Part shown: positions 35,480-48,316 of the stretch, in pieces
Layout of the letters: each line of letters opens with the position of its first letter
Position numbering within the stretch: the first letter of the stretch is position 1
Source of the DNA: Takakia lepidozioides
Lineage: Eukaryota; Streptophyta; Takakiopsida; Takakiales; Takakiaceae
Assembly: GCA_030704615.1 (NCBI GenBank)
Contig: CM060732.1
Location: forward strand, 76,925,053-76,989,052
Direction of reading: 5' to 3'
Length of the DNA stretch: 64,000 nucleotides
Notes under the pieces: model-generated
What the model was told of the DNA's origin: nothing
Database searches by the model: none
The model's input: only the letters and a program-made list of their open reading frames with translations
Made by a program: the position numbers and the translations under genes

Positions 35480-38400
35480 AACACAGACCTGAACAGCAAT
35501 GTGACCAGTTATATTGTGAAGCCGGAAGGGCGAGAAACAGTCATGGACTTTGATGATTCTATGCCAGTAATCCAATTGAGAATTGGAAGCACAGAACTAA
35601 TTGATGTACTGATAGATGGAGGCTCTAGAGTAAATATCATGACAGACCAATTAAGGAAGAAGCTTGGTCTAAGTAACATGAAACCAGCCCCATTTACAGT
35701 AACAATGGCAGATCAAAGAAGTGTACAACCATTGGGATTGATAAGAGGAATTAAGATACAGATACAGAAGATGATCTTTATGATCACAGTAATTGTGTTG
35801 AAGATGGATGAAGTCATGGAGGCTTACTCCTTATTATTGGGACGTCCGTGGCTGAAACAGGCCAGGGTATTCCATGACTGGAATTCTCAGTTACTAACTG
35901 TGCATAATGGGATGCACGAGATACAAATTACCACAAAGAAATCTAGTAGATTACCTGCTACGAGAAGACCTCGAGGGGTCAGAGAGTATGATTGGAGGGG
36001 AGGACTGGATGAGGAGCAGGAAGTTACCCTGTTCGCTGCACACCCAGAGTGGGAGCAGGTTGCAGAGATGCGGCTGGAAGGCCTAAGTTGTTTAAGAGAT
36101 ATCTGTTGTGGTGTAGTGTCAGCAACACCAATTGAAGAGGAAACCAGCAGTTACCCATCACATTTCTATGAAGAAAGAGAAGGAGAAATGGAAATCCTAG
36201 AAGAACCAGCCACTGTGAGTTTACAAGATGAAGTGGTGACTGGTTGGACAATCACAGCTGATGAGCAGGTGAGGGAAGTGAATATGGGAACTGAAGAGGA
36301 ACCGAGGATGGTGAAGGTACGAGCTGATTTGGAGCCAGAATTCTTTGAAGAAGCTAAGAGGTTGTTCATCAAATACAGAGATGTATTTGCTTGGAGCTAC
36401 AAGGATCTAAAAGGGATACCACCTGAGATCTGTCAACATAAGATTGAACTAGAACCAGGGTCGATACCAATCAAGACGGCGAGGTACAGAATGAATCCCA
36501 ACTATGCACAGAAGGTTGGAGAAGAGATCAAGAAGTTGGCTGAGGCTAAGTTTATATACCCAATAGAGTATACAACTTGGTTGTCACCCATTGTGATAGT
36601 TCCCAAGAAGAATGGTAAACTAAGAGTTTGTGTGAACTATAAGAAGTTTAATGCTTGCACGAAGAAGGATCCATTCCCCTTGCCATTCACAGAAGCAGTA
36701 TTGGACACTGTGGCAGGCCATGAGATGTACTCATTCATGGATGGCTTCAGTGGTTATAATCAAGTGCAAGTGGCAGAAGAAGACCAGGGAAAGACAACTT
36801 TCATCACAGACTGGGGTGCTTATGCATACAAAGTCATGCCCTTTGGACTTCGTAATGCACCAGCAACCTTTCAGAGAGTGATAAGTGAATCTTTTCATGA
36901 GTATCTGGATGATTTCATGCAGGTATTCTTGGATGATTTCAGTGTGTACAGCTCTAAGAATGAGCACTTGCATAAATTAGAGTTATGTCTGGCCAGATGC
37001 AGAATGAGAGGTCTGGGCCTGAATCCAGAGAAATGTACTTTCTGTGTGAACTCAGGGGTGCTTCTGGGACACATTGTGTGTAAGAGGGGACTTCTTGTGG
37101 ATCCCAGGAAGACAGAGGCCATTAAAGCCTCTCCACCACCAGTAAATGCTAAGAGTCTAAGGAGATTCCTGGGACAAACCGGCTATTACAGAAGATTTGT
37201 GAGACGGTATGCACAGATAGTAGCACCATTGAGCAAACTTATGAAGAAAGATGCAGTGTTTGCATGGACACCTGAATGTCAACAGGCTTTTGAGGAACTT
37301 ACATTGTCAGTAACAACTACACCTGTGCTGATTAATCCTCACTGGCAGGAAATATTTCATGTTCACTGTGATGCTTCAGGAGAAGCACTGGGAGCAGTGT
37401 TAGCCCAAAATGTTACAGGAATGATAGATTCACCTGTGTACTATGCTAGCCGATTGATGAACAATGCCGAAAGAAATTATAGCACAACGGAAAGAGAAGC
37501 ATTGGCAATGATCTATGCAGTGAAGAAATTCAGGCATTACCTGTTGGGCAAGAAGTTTATATTCTATGTGGATCACCAGGCTCTGATATACCTAGTAAAC
37601 AAACCTCTGATAAGCGGAAGAATAACAAGATGGTTGATAATCTTGCACGAGTTTGAGTTCGAGGTTGTTTACAAGCCTGGGAGGCTGCATCTTGTGGCGG
37701 GTCACTTGTCACGGTTATCAACAGGAGAACCAGCCACGGGAGTAGATGATCAATTACCAGATGCGAGTCTATTTGCAGTGCAGGTGCAGGGAAGTGCAGA
37801 TGACTGGTTAGATTGGCAGTGGCCAATCAGATTCTACCTTGCTCATGGTCAGTGCCCACCAAGTTATGGAAAGGAGCAGAGAAAGAGAATTGCTATCAAG
37901 GCTCTATCTTACACTCTGGTAGGAAGCAGAATGTATAAGCTAGGACCAGATGGAGTGCTGAAGCAATGCTTATACCACCATGAAGTTAATAAAGTTTTGG
38001 AGAAAGTTCATAAAGGAGTGGTAGGAGGTCATTTTGGAGAAGAGACTACCAGTAGGAAGATACTACATACCGGTTACCGGTGGCCTACTTTGTTCAAAGA
38101 TGTACACAAGTATTGTCAGAGTTGTGATGAATGTTAGAGGCTAGGACCTTTGCAGAGATCTGGGAAGATGGCTTTGCATCCTACAATGCCTACGGAATCA
38201 TTTTCAGAAATGGGGACTAGACTTTGTTGGACCAATTAACCCACCAGCCAAGAATACATAGAACAGGTACATAATTACAGCCACTGATTATACTACGAAG
38301 TGGGTGGAAGCTAAAGCTTTGAGGGACAACACAGCCAAGTCCACAACAAGGTTCTTGTATGAGAGTATACTTATACGATTTGGCTGTCCCTTGGAATTTA

Positions 38401-38950
38401 TCAGTGATCAGGGAAGTCACTTCATTAATGAGACCATTGAATTATTGACTAAAGAGTTCATGATTGTGCATAGGAAGAGTACAACGTATTACCCACAGGG
38501 TAATGGGCAGGCAGAGGCTACCAACAAAATACTATGTACTATCTTGGCTAATATAGTCAATGCAAATAGAACGGATTGGGATACAAAGCTGCTGACAGCT
38601 TTGTGGTCATACATGACTTCATATAAAGTCAAGTATACACCATTCCAATTAGTTTATGGTATGGAAGCTTTACTTCCAGTGGAATTCCTGTTACCTACCA
38701 TGAGAACGGAATGGGGAAAGAGAATGGAATTGCAAGATTCAATTAAGGTCAGGAAACATGAATTATACCATGTGGAAGAAATACGTGCTGATGCAGCTGA
38801 TAACATGACCAGAATTCAGATGAAGAGAAAGGAACAGTTTGATGAAGGCAAGTTAAAGACTTTGAAGACGGGAGATTTGGTTCTCTGGTTGCAAAAGAAG
38901 GGAAAGATTAAAGCTTCTAAGCTTAAATCACCATGGAAATGACCTTATGT
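35480..38950 (+). pseudogene. pol: pol of element C (PR, RT, RNase H, integrase)
   Basis: Protease: VLIDGGSRVNIM (about 35,605-35,640), the DGGS form seen in some plant Gypsy elements. Reverse transcriptase: about 36,480-37,200 with VMPFGLRNAPATFQ and VFLDDFSV (36,922-36,945). RNase H: HVHCDASGEALGAVL to YVDHQALIYL (37,360-37,590). Integrase zinc finger: HKGVVGGHF..CQSCDEC (38,005-38,137). Integrase core: [23 protein letters not shown] (38,280-38,535). Lesions: TAG at 38,135 (CAG in relatives), a 1-bp insertion near 38,203, further stops near 38,262, and a stop near 38,939. From about 38,270 onward the sequence is mirrored in the right arm at 49,960 leftward. Confidence 0.92.
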
Positions 38951-39189
38951 CATACAGAAAATGTATGATAACAACACCGCCATGTTACAAACCATTAACA
39001 AAGAGATGCTGAGAAGAGTTAATGCCAATAAGTTGAAGGGGTACAGTGGTATCCATAACAAACCCTTGCAGCATGATTTGCATGTTGAAACGCAGAAGCA
39101 GTCACGGGCTGCGCAAGTGATACCAACGGAGTATGGAGCACTTGTCGCTAGGCCGAGCGTATATGACCAGGGCGGGCAGTACAAGTGTG

Positions 39190-39490
39190 GCATAGCCTAT
39201 CACAGCCCCTCACGGCGCGACACAGCCTATTACAGCCCATCACGGCGCGACACAGCCTATCACAGCCCATCACGGCGCGACACAGTCTATCACAATCCAT
39301 CACGGCGCAACACAACCTATCACAGCCCATCATGGCGCGACACAGCCTATCACAGCCCATCACGGTGCGACACAGCCTATCACAACCTATTACAGCGTGT
39401 CACAGCCTATCACAGCTTACCACAGTGCAACACAACCTATCACAACGTACCACAGTATGACACAGTCTGTTACAGCTCAACACAGCTTAC
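39190..39490 (+). repeat. Decamer repeat in the 3' end of element C pol
   Basis: About 30 imperfect copies of a 10-bp unit of the CACAGCCTAT / CACAGCCCAT / CACGGCGCGA type. Three units make 30 bp, giving a 10-residue peptide repeat (YHSPSRRDTA) when translated. A shorter copy is in element E at about 48,800-49,050. Confidence 0.88.
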
Positions 39491-39775
39491 TGGGGTTACA
39501 CAGTCCATAGAATCCGTGACAGGTGGACGTGGGTTAACATCCGGACAGTGCCCGGTGGAAAAGTGGACGGAGGCACGTTTAGAAATGGACACGTGGACGC
39601 CAGGGCGAGACACACAGCCGGACACGGATTGCAAAGGCGAGTGTCATCAAGGAAAAAGACAAAATTGGCCGTCAAAGTACCTACCCGACACATTATCTTA
39701 TTATGGGCCCATTAATGCATACAGGGAAAGGGTAACAGAACCCTTTAAAAGTACCAAAAAGCGAATCCATGTCAC

Positions 39776-42700
39776 ATGTGCTATCCTAGTGGACAGTCCA
39801 AAGTGGAAAATCCATGGAAGGAAATTAAATCTAAAATCCAGTCAGAGCAGATACAGCCAATCATAAGCCAGAAGCAGGATCGAGAAATTGGAGGGATTTT
39901 AAGCGCAAGAGTCGGCGTCGTTCCAAGTAACGGGCGTCTCGACGGGACAGACCATCAATGCTATAGCTTTGAAGCTATGGAGGAACTAACAGACTATACG
40001 CTCGCGATACTACTTACGCAGTGGCACGGGGATAGAAGAACAGAGAGTATCTTTTCTCTTAATCGATGCTTGCAAGCCCCGCAGGCTTACAAGAAATTCC
40101 CCATAGCATTTTGTGGCAACCATACGTTTATGCTTTGTGCCCTACAGACATTTCTTCAATTGTTACAGCCAAAACCTTTCTGTGGGTCTAGAATGAAGAG
40201 AGTGAGAATGGAAGAAATTAGGGTGAAGAGCACCACAATCCTGCAGAAACAAACGATTGTTACTCCACTGGCGGTACAATTACTGAAGGAGCTGCGATTA
40301 GAAGGATTGCAAAGCAAAGATTGGACATTGCACCATAGGCAGTATATGTTACAATTCTTGCAGAACTTTGAGCCTAGGACAGGAGCAACAACAGTGAAGG
40401 GAGTTGAATTAGAAATTACTCCCCTATACCTACATCAATTGTTTGAATTGCCATCAGGTCAGGTGCATGTGGAGGAGCACAGGGCAAGACTGCAAATAGG
40501 GGACTTATTCCAAGAAGGGAGTTTCTTTAAAACTCAGGGTTATGCTTGTACCAAGGCCGTGTACACAGGGCTAAGGGAGGTAGGCCAGGTATTGAACGTT
40601 CAGTTTGCCATGAAACAGAACCAACAGTATTTGAGCAGATCCTTCACAGAGGAAATACTCAAAGCCCTGAGAGGAGAAGAAGTAGCATGGGCGGACATAA
40701 TGTACAATGGACTGGTAGAGGAGATGAAGAGATTACAAGGCACTGCCGCAAAGTCTCCTATCATAGTGTCTAGGCCAATCATTGCTCAAATAATTCTTGA
40801 TTCTTGCATACTTGATGCTCGGGAAAGAAAGGAGATGAGAGTGTTTGAGGCCGAAACCACTGCAATGGAAGAGCAAGGCTCTTCACACAGTGAGGGTGGA
40901 CTGGCAGGGCAACCCCAGTCTAAGAGACAGAGGCGGGGAAAAATTGTACTGGCGGATCCACTGGCTTCACGGAAACCGCATGATAATGTTTCCCAAGCTC
41001 TTGTGCAGGAAGGGGCACATCAGCACAGAGAGCTGCTATTATTGGGAGCAGGGCCTTCAGAGAGGGAAGAGGAAGTTACTTCAGTATCACAGCCATCACA
41101 GCCAGATGATTGGCTTTTCACAGAGTTACCACAAGTTGTCCATGCAGTTCCACCACAAATAATTGATTTGGAGAAAGAAGGGTTAGATATCCCCACTACA
41201 GAACAGGTGGTGGCAGAAATTGAGAAGGGGGACCTTCTCTATGAAAATTCTGGCTTGGTCAAGGAAACAATGATTCCAGAGATGCAGCGGTTGTCCAGGG
41301 GAAACCCTGCTGTGCATATAATACCCACACCTGTGACGGAGGTACCACAGGTAGAATGTCAAGACACTACAGCACCTGTGACGGATGAGGTGGTTCAGGA
41401 AGAAAATCTGGTGGGGCAATGGCCTGAATGGTTTGTGAGGCATCACACGTTGAGGATCAGGGAGAACAACAACAAGCTCACCATGATGACCCTCAACAGG
41501 CCATGCTTATGAGTTCCATAAGCAGGACACTTAATTTGTTGGGCACTTATGCCAAATCCCATGTTCCAACTACCCAATTGGCAGCTTTGAGGGAGGAACT
41601 CAGGAAGGAGTTTGAGGCTCGACTTGCCACTGAGTATGCAAACAAGGTCGATGAGGAGGTCACTCTCAAGATACAACAAGACTTAGAGAGTACAAAAGCT
41701 GCTTTGCAATTGGCCAAGGAACAATTGATTGAGGCAGGCCTCGCGCAAGACCAGTTGCACGAAGCACACAAGCAACAGCTATACCAAATGCAGGTGAAAC
41801 ATGAGAGCAAGTTGCAAGAAGTGAATGCACTACATACGGAGTTGTAGACAGTGCATGACAGGATGGCCATACATTGTGCTACACTCACAACTACGTTTGA
41901 GCAAGCTACAATAGAAATTAACAGTCAAGCGGAAAGATGTACGAAGGCAAAGGCAGAGAATGTCGAGCAAGCAAAACTCATTGTCGATATGAAGAATACA
42001 ATCTGTCGCAATGAGAATATTTTCAAGCAATACAGGCAGGTTGAAGCTGACCAAGAGAGGTACATCCTGGAGTTGCAACAAACGCTCATGGTAAATAGAA
42101 ATGAACTCTCTGTGGCTAACAAGGCTTGGAAGGAAGCCAATAATCTGGCTGCTGCCTATGCGAGTTTGGTTGAACCTCATGCCAAGCGCATGGAGGCTTT
42201 ACAGCAGCAGATAGATGTGTACAGGCTCACAGAGGAGCAGACTCTCAGGGGTGCCACAAGCAACTTGGTGGATAACCACCTTATGCAGATCTGGTTAGCA
42301 CAAGGGCCGGTGGAAGGCAAAGCACCACGAAAGCTCGCCCAAACCGAGATGAATGGGCTCAGATTGTAAGTGCAGAACATTGCCACAACTACTATAGACA
42401 ATGTCTATAGTAGGATAGCGGAGCTACAAGAGGATGTAGACGGCTTGCAGACTCAGGTGGAGGACCTCACTTCAAATATCGACAAGAGAGTCTTTGTACC
42501 TGAGGAGCAGCTGGTGGCTTCTTATTTACATGCCTAAACTTTGGTTTTTCAGTCTTCTTCGCAGGGGGTGCAGGAGATGCCAGTGGTACAAGAGCCAGTG
42601 CCACCAAGACCACAACAAGTCACTGTGACAGTAGCTGACCCTGTTGTTATTACAGCCGCACCACAGCCACCACAGCCTGAGGTATGGGGGGATGCTGCTT

Positions 42701-43136
42701 TTAACCCACCTAAAACTCATGCTGCACGGGAGTAGAGTCGGGCTATGATTATGCCCTTCAACCAAATTCCCATTGTGTTGGATTTGGCTTGGAAGGAATT
42801 TAGTCCTCCACAGTCGTTGGCACATTACTACCAGATCATGCGCATTTGGCTGCCAGTAGCAACAAGGTTCTTCCAAACAATCGACCCATTGAGGATCATC
42901 ACTTTGCGAGGTACTGGCATGAGGCAAGTACCATGTTGAAGGAATTAATTGCCTTCCAAGTTGTACATGGGTACATTTATACCAAGACCAAGGAGGTAGC
43001 AAGTATTGTCATGGGCTGCGGGTTATACTATGCTGCTTGTTTTCTGGCACGTTATCACATTGAGCAGCAGAAGCTGCAATCGCGATTTCTGAGTTATTCC
43101 AGTGGGGATCATTGGGTCTTACCTGCAGTGCCACCT
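39776..43136 (+). pseudogene. Giant extra 3' ORF of element C
   Basis: More than 1,000 codons of degraded coding sequence follow pol. A globular N-terminal region (from MEELTDYTLAILL near 39,977, through ELPSGQVHVEEH and SFTEEILKALRGEE, to about 40,830) leads to an acidic/Gln-rich linker, then a long coiled coil (41,570-42,520), then a Pro-rich stretch and a conserved block (RAMIMPFNQIPIVLDLAWKEF). Frame change near 41,500; in-frame stops at 41,845 (TAG), 42,367 (TAA), 42,535 (TAA) and 42,733 (TAG where E has TAC). It is cut at 43,136; the missing C-terminus can be seen in N2. Role unknown; it looks structural. Confidence 0.65.
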
Positions 43137-44099
43137 TGTCGAGCGGCTTTTACTCACCCATCCCTTCGCTATCCGAGGTGGGAACTCCAAGATAGAAGAG
43201 TTGGAAATCTCTAAGCACTCAGCCCGCTCAAAACAATCCGTCATGACCTACAGCTAGTGTATCATGGGGTGTTTCCTATTTGTATTCCTTCCCGTATTCA
43301 TGTTAGCTAGTTACCTTACTGTTGGTATTTAAGTATCAGATTGCTTCAGCAATCTATCGGATTCCATCAACTCATCCATTCATTCCACAGCTTCACTCAG
43401 ATCTCTCTACACAGGGGAGTATGAAGTATGTATCAGATTAATATCTATCAAGTATCAGGCTGAAGCCATGGACTCTCTAATCTGCTCTACATTACAACTC
43501 TACTGCTTGCATTCATCAAGCATCAACAGATCGTTTTCCTCCTACTCCGCGCTCTCCCTCTTTTCTACTCAGAGATGCGCTCTCCGCTTCATTTCCCCCT
43601 AGTGATGCCAAAAGTCCTCCAAGAAGTTATCCTCAAGAAGTGATCCCCCAAGATGTCCCCGCTTCTCGCTTTATCTATTTACAAGCCATTCTAACCGCTT
43701 TCCTAACTAACCGCTATCTCTGTAGTACACGTTCCTTTTTCAGATGTCGTTCCCCTACAGTCGTTCCCTGCCAATGGTAACTGTTCCCCAGCTGTGCCGA
43801 GCTGTGACTGGCTGTATCAGGCTGTGGCGGGCTGTGATTGGCTGTGTCGGACTGTGTAGGGCTGTGCGAAGCTGTGGCGGCTGTGTCGGGCTGTGACGGG
43901 CTGTGTTGAACTGTGACTGGCTGTGTTGGACTGTGACGGGCTGTGATGAACTGTGATGGACTGTGTTGGGCTGTGTATCTCCCCCCCTAAAGCCTGTTGC
44001 TGTCACCCCTAAGGCTCCTGTTGGTCTCAGTCTGTGTAAAAATTAAGGGTACCCCAAAGATCCCGTAAAAGCATCTAAGTCCCAAGCAGTCCTCTAACA
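43137..44099 (-). repeat. LTR of N2 (963 bp)
   Basis: Reads TGTTAGAGG...CTCGACA on the minus strand. It carries a decamer block at about 43,795-43,975. The first 320 bp are mirrored at 44,893-45,214 with only about four differences by eye. Confidence 0.88.
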
Positions 44100-44137
44100 T
44101 TACCCCTTCCCCTCTTAAAAAGCCGTGTCCTCACGGT

Positions 44138-44865
44138 TTACTGTTTGGGATTTGGAAACCTTTGTGAGCGAGCACCCTTCTGACGGTTAGAGTCTCGTGA
44201 AGGACTCCTTGTATGAGCTCGAGTCCTGTCACTGGTTGATGGAGATGATTGAACACTACCTGGAAATGTCAGTCCTTCCTTTGGCTGATATCGAGGTAAT
44301 CTTTCAGGCATAGGAGACCCCCGTCGCTTCTTCTCTGCCATCTGAATTGCATAGTCCTCTTCCATGTCAAAAGAGTTTGTTGAAGAATCAGTAGTATTAG
44401 AATCCTCATCGCCTCTCGAGTGTTTTAACGGCCGAACTTTTTGTGGAATCATCTGGGGCATACAATGTGGTCCCACCATGTCTGGAAGTTTAAACTGTAA
44501 AACTTGTTGTAAGCGTTGAATTGCAAAATTGGTGAAGACCCTGAACTCCTTGTCTGTCCAGGTGAGTGGTGTACCAATGACTTGTGAATTGTGCAAGTTT
44601 TTCCATGCCTCATGGCCCTTAAAGAAAATATCGTCAGGCCCGAATTTCTGTGTTGATAAATTGTTCCAGGCCACATGAAACCATGAACGAAGTTGGGAGT
44701 CCTTTTGCATCATCACCTTTGCATCATAGAGGTACATATGAGGTGACACTGAAGGTAAGACCCAATGATCCCCACTGGAATAACTCAGAAAGCGCGATTG
44801 CATCTTCTGCTACTCAATGTGATAACGTGCCAGAAAACAAGCAGCTTAGTATAACCCGCAGCCCA
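44138..44865 (-). pseudogene. C-terminal region of the extra ORF, N2 copy
   Basis: The best-preserved copy of the extra ORF's end: SYSSGDHWVLPSVSPHMYLY... through DKEFRVFTNFAIQRLQQVLQ to a Ser/Arg-rich tail. It spans the GTCACCTCAT site uninterrupted and so shows what was split in D+E. Two stops lie just upstream near 44,808 and 44,850. Confidence 0.65.
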
Positions 44866-44892
44866 TGACACTTGATACTCACTGATTCCTCC

Positions 44893-45214
44893 ATGATACT
44901 TGATAGATATTAATCTGATACGTACTTCATACTCCCCTGTGTAGAGAGATCTGAGTGAAGCTGTGGAATGAATGGATGAGTTGATGGAATCCGATAGATT
45001 GCTGAAGCAATCTGATACTTAAATACCAACAGTAAGGTAACTAGCTAACATGAATACGGGAAAGAATACAAATAGGAAACACCCCATGATACACTAGCTG
45101 TAGGTCATGACGGATTGTTCTGAGCGGGCTGAGTGCTTAGAGATTTCCAACTCTTCTATCTTGGAGTTCCCACCTCGGATAGCAAAGGGATGGGTGAGTA
45201 AAAGCCGCTCGACA
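44893..45214 (+). repeat. Truncated 3' LTR of element C
   Basis: The last 322 bp of the LTR, from GATACTTGATAGATATT to CCGCTCGACA, followed by the AGGTG duplication. The 5' two-thirds of this LTR are deleted. Confidence 0.85.
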
Positions 45215-48200
45215 AGGTGGCACTGCAGGTAAGACCCAATGATCCCCACTGGAATAACTCAGAAATCGCGATTGCAGCTTCTGCTGCTCAATGTGATAAC
45301 GTGCCAGAAAACAAGCAGCATAGTATACCCGCAGCCCATGACAATACTTGCTACCTCCTTGGTCTTGGTATAAATGTACCCATGTACAACTTGGAAGGCA
45401 ATTAATTCCTTCAACATGATACTTGCCTCATGCCAGTACCTCGCAAAGTGATGATCCTCAATGGGTCGATTGTTTGGAAGAACCTTAGTCCTAGTTGCTA
45501 CTGGCAGCCAAATGCGCATGATCTGGTAGTAATGTGCCAACGACTGTGGAGGACTAAATTCCTTCCAAGCCAAATCCAACACAATGGGAATTTGGTTGAA
45601 GGGCATAATCATAGCCCGACTGTACTCCCGTGCAGCATGAGTTTTAGGTGGGTTAAAAGCAGCATCCCCCCATACCTCAGGCTGTGGTGGCTGTGGTGCG
45701 GCTGTAGTAACAACAGGGTCAGCTACTGTCACAGTGACTTGTTGTGGTCTTGGTGGCACTGGCTCTTGTACCACTGGCATCTCCTGCACCCCCTGCGAAG
45801 AAGACTGAAAAACCAAAGTTCAGGCATGTAAATAAGAAGCCACCAGCTGCTCCTCAGGTACAAAGACTCTCCTCTTGTATCTCCGCTATCCTACTATAGA
45901 CATTGTCTATAGTAGTTGTGGCAATGTTCTGCACTTACAATCTGAGCTCATTCATCTCGGTTTGGGTGAGCTTTCGTGGTGCTTTGCCTTCCACCGGCCA
46001 TTGTGCTAACCAGACCTGCATAAGGTGGTTATCCACCAAGTTGCTTGTGGCACCCCTGAGAGTCTGCTCCTCTGTGAGCCTGTACACATCTATCTGCTGC
46101 TGTAAAGCCTCCATGCGCTTGGCATGAGGTTCAACCAAACTCGCATAGGCAGCAGCCAGATTATTGGCTTCCTTCCGAGCCTTGTTAGCCACAGAGAGTT
46201 CATTTCTATTTACCATGAGCGTTTGTTGCAACTCCAGGATGTACCTCTCTTGGTCAGCTTCAACCTCCCTGTATTGCTTGAAAATATTCTCATTGCGACA
46301 GATTGTATTCTTCATATCGACAATGAGTTTTGCTTGCTCGACATTCTCTGCCTTTGCCTTCGTACATCTTTCCGCTTGACTGTTAATTTCTATTGTAGCT
46401 TGCTCAAACGTAGTTGTGAGTGTAGCACAATGTATGGCCATCCTGTCATGCACTGTCTACAACTCCGTATGTAGTGCATTCACTTCTTGCAACTTGCTCT
46501 CATGTTTCACCTGCATTTGGTATAGCTGTTGCTTGTGTGCTTCGTGCAACTGGTCTTGCGCGAGGCCTGCCTCAATCAATTGTTCCTTGGCCAATTGCAA
46601 AGCAACTTTTGTACTCTCTAAGTCTTGCTGTATCTTGAGAGTGATCTCCTCATCGACCTTGTTTGCACACTCAGTGGCAAGTCGAGCCTCAAACTCCTTC
46701 CTGAGTTCCTCCCTCAAAGCTGCCAATTGGGTAGTTGGAACATGGGATTTGACATAAGTGCCCAACAAATTAAGTGTCCTGCTTATGGAACTCATAAGCA
46801 TGGCCTGTTGAGGGTCATCATGGTGAGCTTGTTGCTGTTCTCCCTGATCCTCAACGTGTGATGCCTCACGAACCATTCAGGCCATTGCCCCACCAGATTT
46901 TCTTCCTGAACCACCTCATCCGTCACAGGTGCTACAGTGTCTTGACATTCTACCTGTGGTACCTCCGTCACAGGTGTGGGTATTATATGCACAGCAGGGT
47001 TTCCCTTGGACAACCGCTGCATCTCTGGAATCATTGTTTCCTTGACCAAGCCAGAATTTTCATAGAGAAGGTCCCCCTTCTCAATTTTTGCCACCACCTG
47101 TTCTGTAGTGGGGATATCTAACCCTTCTTTCTCCAAATCAATTATTTGTGGTGGAACTGCATGGACAACTTGTGGTAACTCTGTGAAAAGCCAATCATCT
47201 GGCTGTGATGGCTGTGATACTGAAGTAATCTCCTGTTCTCTCTCAACAGGTTGCGTTGTTTGTACCCACATCTCTCTGTGCTGTTGTGCCCCCTCTTGCA
47301 CAAGAGTTTGAGTAACTTCTTCCTCTGGCTGTCTCCTAGCCAATGGTTCTGCTTCTAATGTGATTGGTTTCCTCTACCTCTTAGGCTGTTGATGCTCTGC
47401 CAATCCCCCTTCACCATGTGAAGAACCTTGCTCTTCTATGGCAATGGTTGCTGTCTCAAACACTCCCATCTCCTTCCTTTCTCTCGCATCAAGTATGCAC
47501 GAGTCTAGAATAATTTGTGCAATGATTGGCCCAGACACTATGATAGGAGACTTTGTGGCAATGCCTTGTAATCTCTTCATCTCCTCTACCAGTCCGTTGT
47601 ACATTATGTCCGCCCAAGCTACCTCTTCTCCTCTCAGGGCTTTGAGTATTTCCTCTGTGAAGGATCTGCTCAAATATTGTTGGTTCTATTTCATGGCAAA
47701 CAGAACGTTCAATACCTGGCCTACCTCCCTTAGCCCTGGGTACACGGCCTTGGTACAAGCATAACCCTGAGTTTTAAAGAAACTCCCTTCTTGGAATAAG
47801 TCCCCTATTTGCAGTCTTGCCCTGTGCTCCTCCACATGCACCTGACCTGATGGCAATTAGGTATAGGGGAGTAATTTCTAATTCAACTCCCTTCACCGTT
47901 GTTGCTCATGTCCTAGGCTCAAAGTTCTGCAAGAATTGTAACATGTACTGCCTATGGTGCAATGTCCAATCTTTGCTTTGCAATCCTTCTAATCGCAGCT
48001 CCTTCAGTAATTGCACCGCCTGTGGAGTAGCAATCGTTTGTTTCTGCAGGATTGTGGTGCTCTTCACCCTGATTTATTCCATTCCTCTCACTCTCTTCAT
48101 TCTAGACCCACCGAAAGGTTTTGGCTGTAACAATTGAAGAAATGCCTGCAGGGCACAAAGCATAAACGTATGGTTGCCACAAAATGCTATGGGTAATTTC

Positions 48201-48316
48201 TTGTAAGCCTGCGGGGCTTGCAAGCATCGATTAAGAGAAAAGATACTCTCTGTTCTTCTATCCCCGTGCCACTGCGTAAGTAGTATCGCGAGCGTATAGT
48301 CTGTTAGTTCCTCCAT
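45215..48316 (-). pseudogene. Extra 3' ORF of element E
   Basis: Minus-strand copy of the giant extra ORF, starting near 48,316 (MEELTDYTLAILL). It includes the coiled coil (46,760-45,935) and the conserved block near 45,600, and is cut by element C at 45,219. It is about 98-99% identical to element C's copy near the junction by eye, but a segment at about 47,230-47,400 differs strongly. Stops at 46,457 and 45,935 are shared with C's copy; 47,374 and 47,343 are local. Element E has TAC where C has TAG at 42,733. Confidence 0.65.

Larger units (their letters stand above)
43137..44892 (-). mobile_element. N2: minus-strand Tat-like 3' end joined to element C
   Basis: Comprises a minus-strand 3' LTR (43,137-44,099, 963 bp), polypurine tract (44,100-44,116) and the end of the extra ORF (44,138-44,892). 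The sequence left of it (CACCT, 43,132-43,136) is exactly the target site at which element C itself sits in D+E. Its right end is a deletion junction to a 3' LTR remnant of C. Confidence 0.72.
31528..45214 (+). mobile_element. Tat-like element C, inserted in D+E
   Basis: Outer limits are set by LTR ends and a 5-bp duplication: AGGTG at 31,523-31,527 and AGGTG at 45,215-45,219. Removing C rejoins the extra ORF of element D+E in register with the uninterrupted copy at 44,740. Order: LTR, primer site, leader ORF, gag-protease-RT-RNase H-integrase in one ancestral frame, decamer repeats, giant extra ORF, then N2 sequence and a 3' LTR remnant. The two LTR ends differ by about 10 sites in 320 by eye. 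Confidence 0.82.

Noticed and set aside
36922-36945. FLDD instead of YxDD in reverse transcriptase as a novelty
   Set aside because: The same form is in element F (24,625), and related FxDD variants are, as far as I recall, usual in plant Tat/Athila-type elements; the catalytic Asp pair is present.
39190-39490. CRISPR-like array
   Set aside because: The 10-bp units are contiguous with no unique spacers, in a plant retrotransposon; this is a simple tandem repeat.
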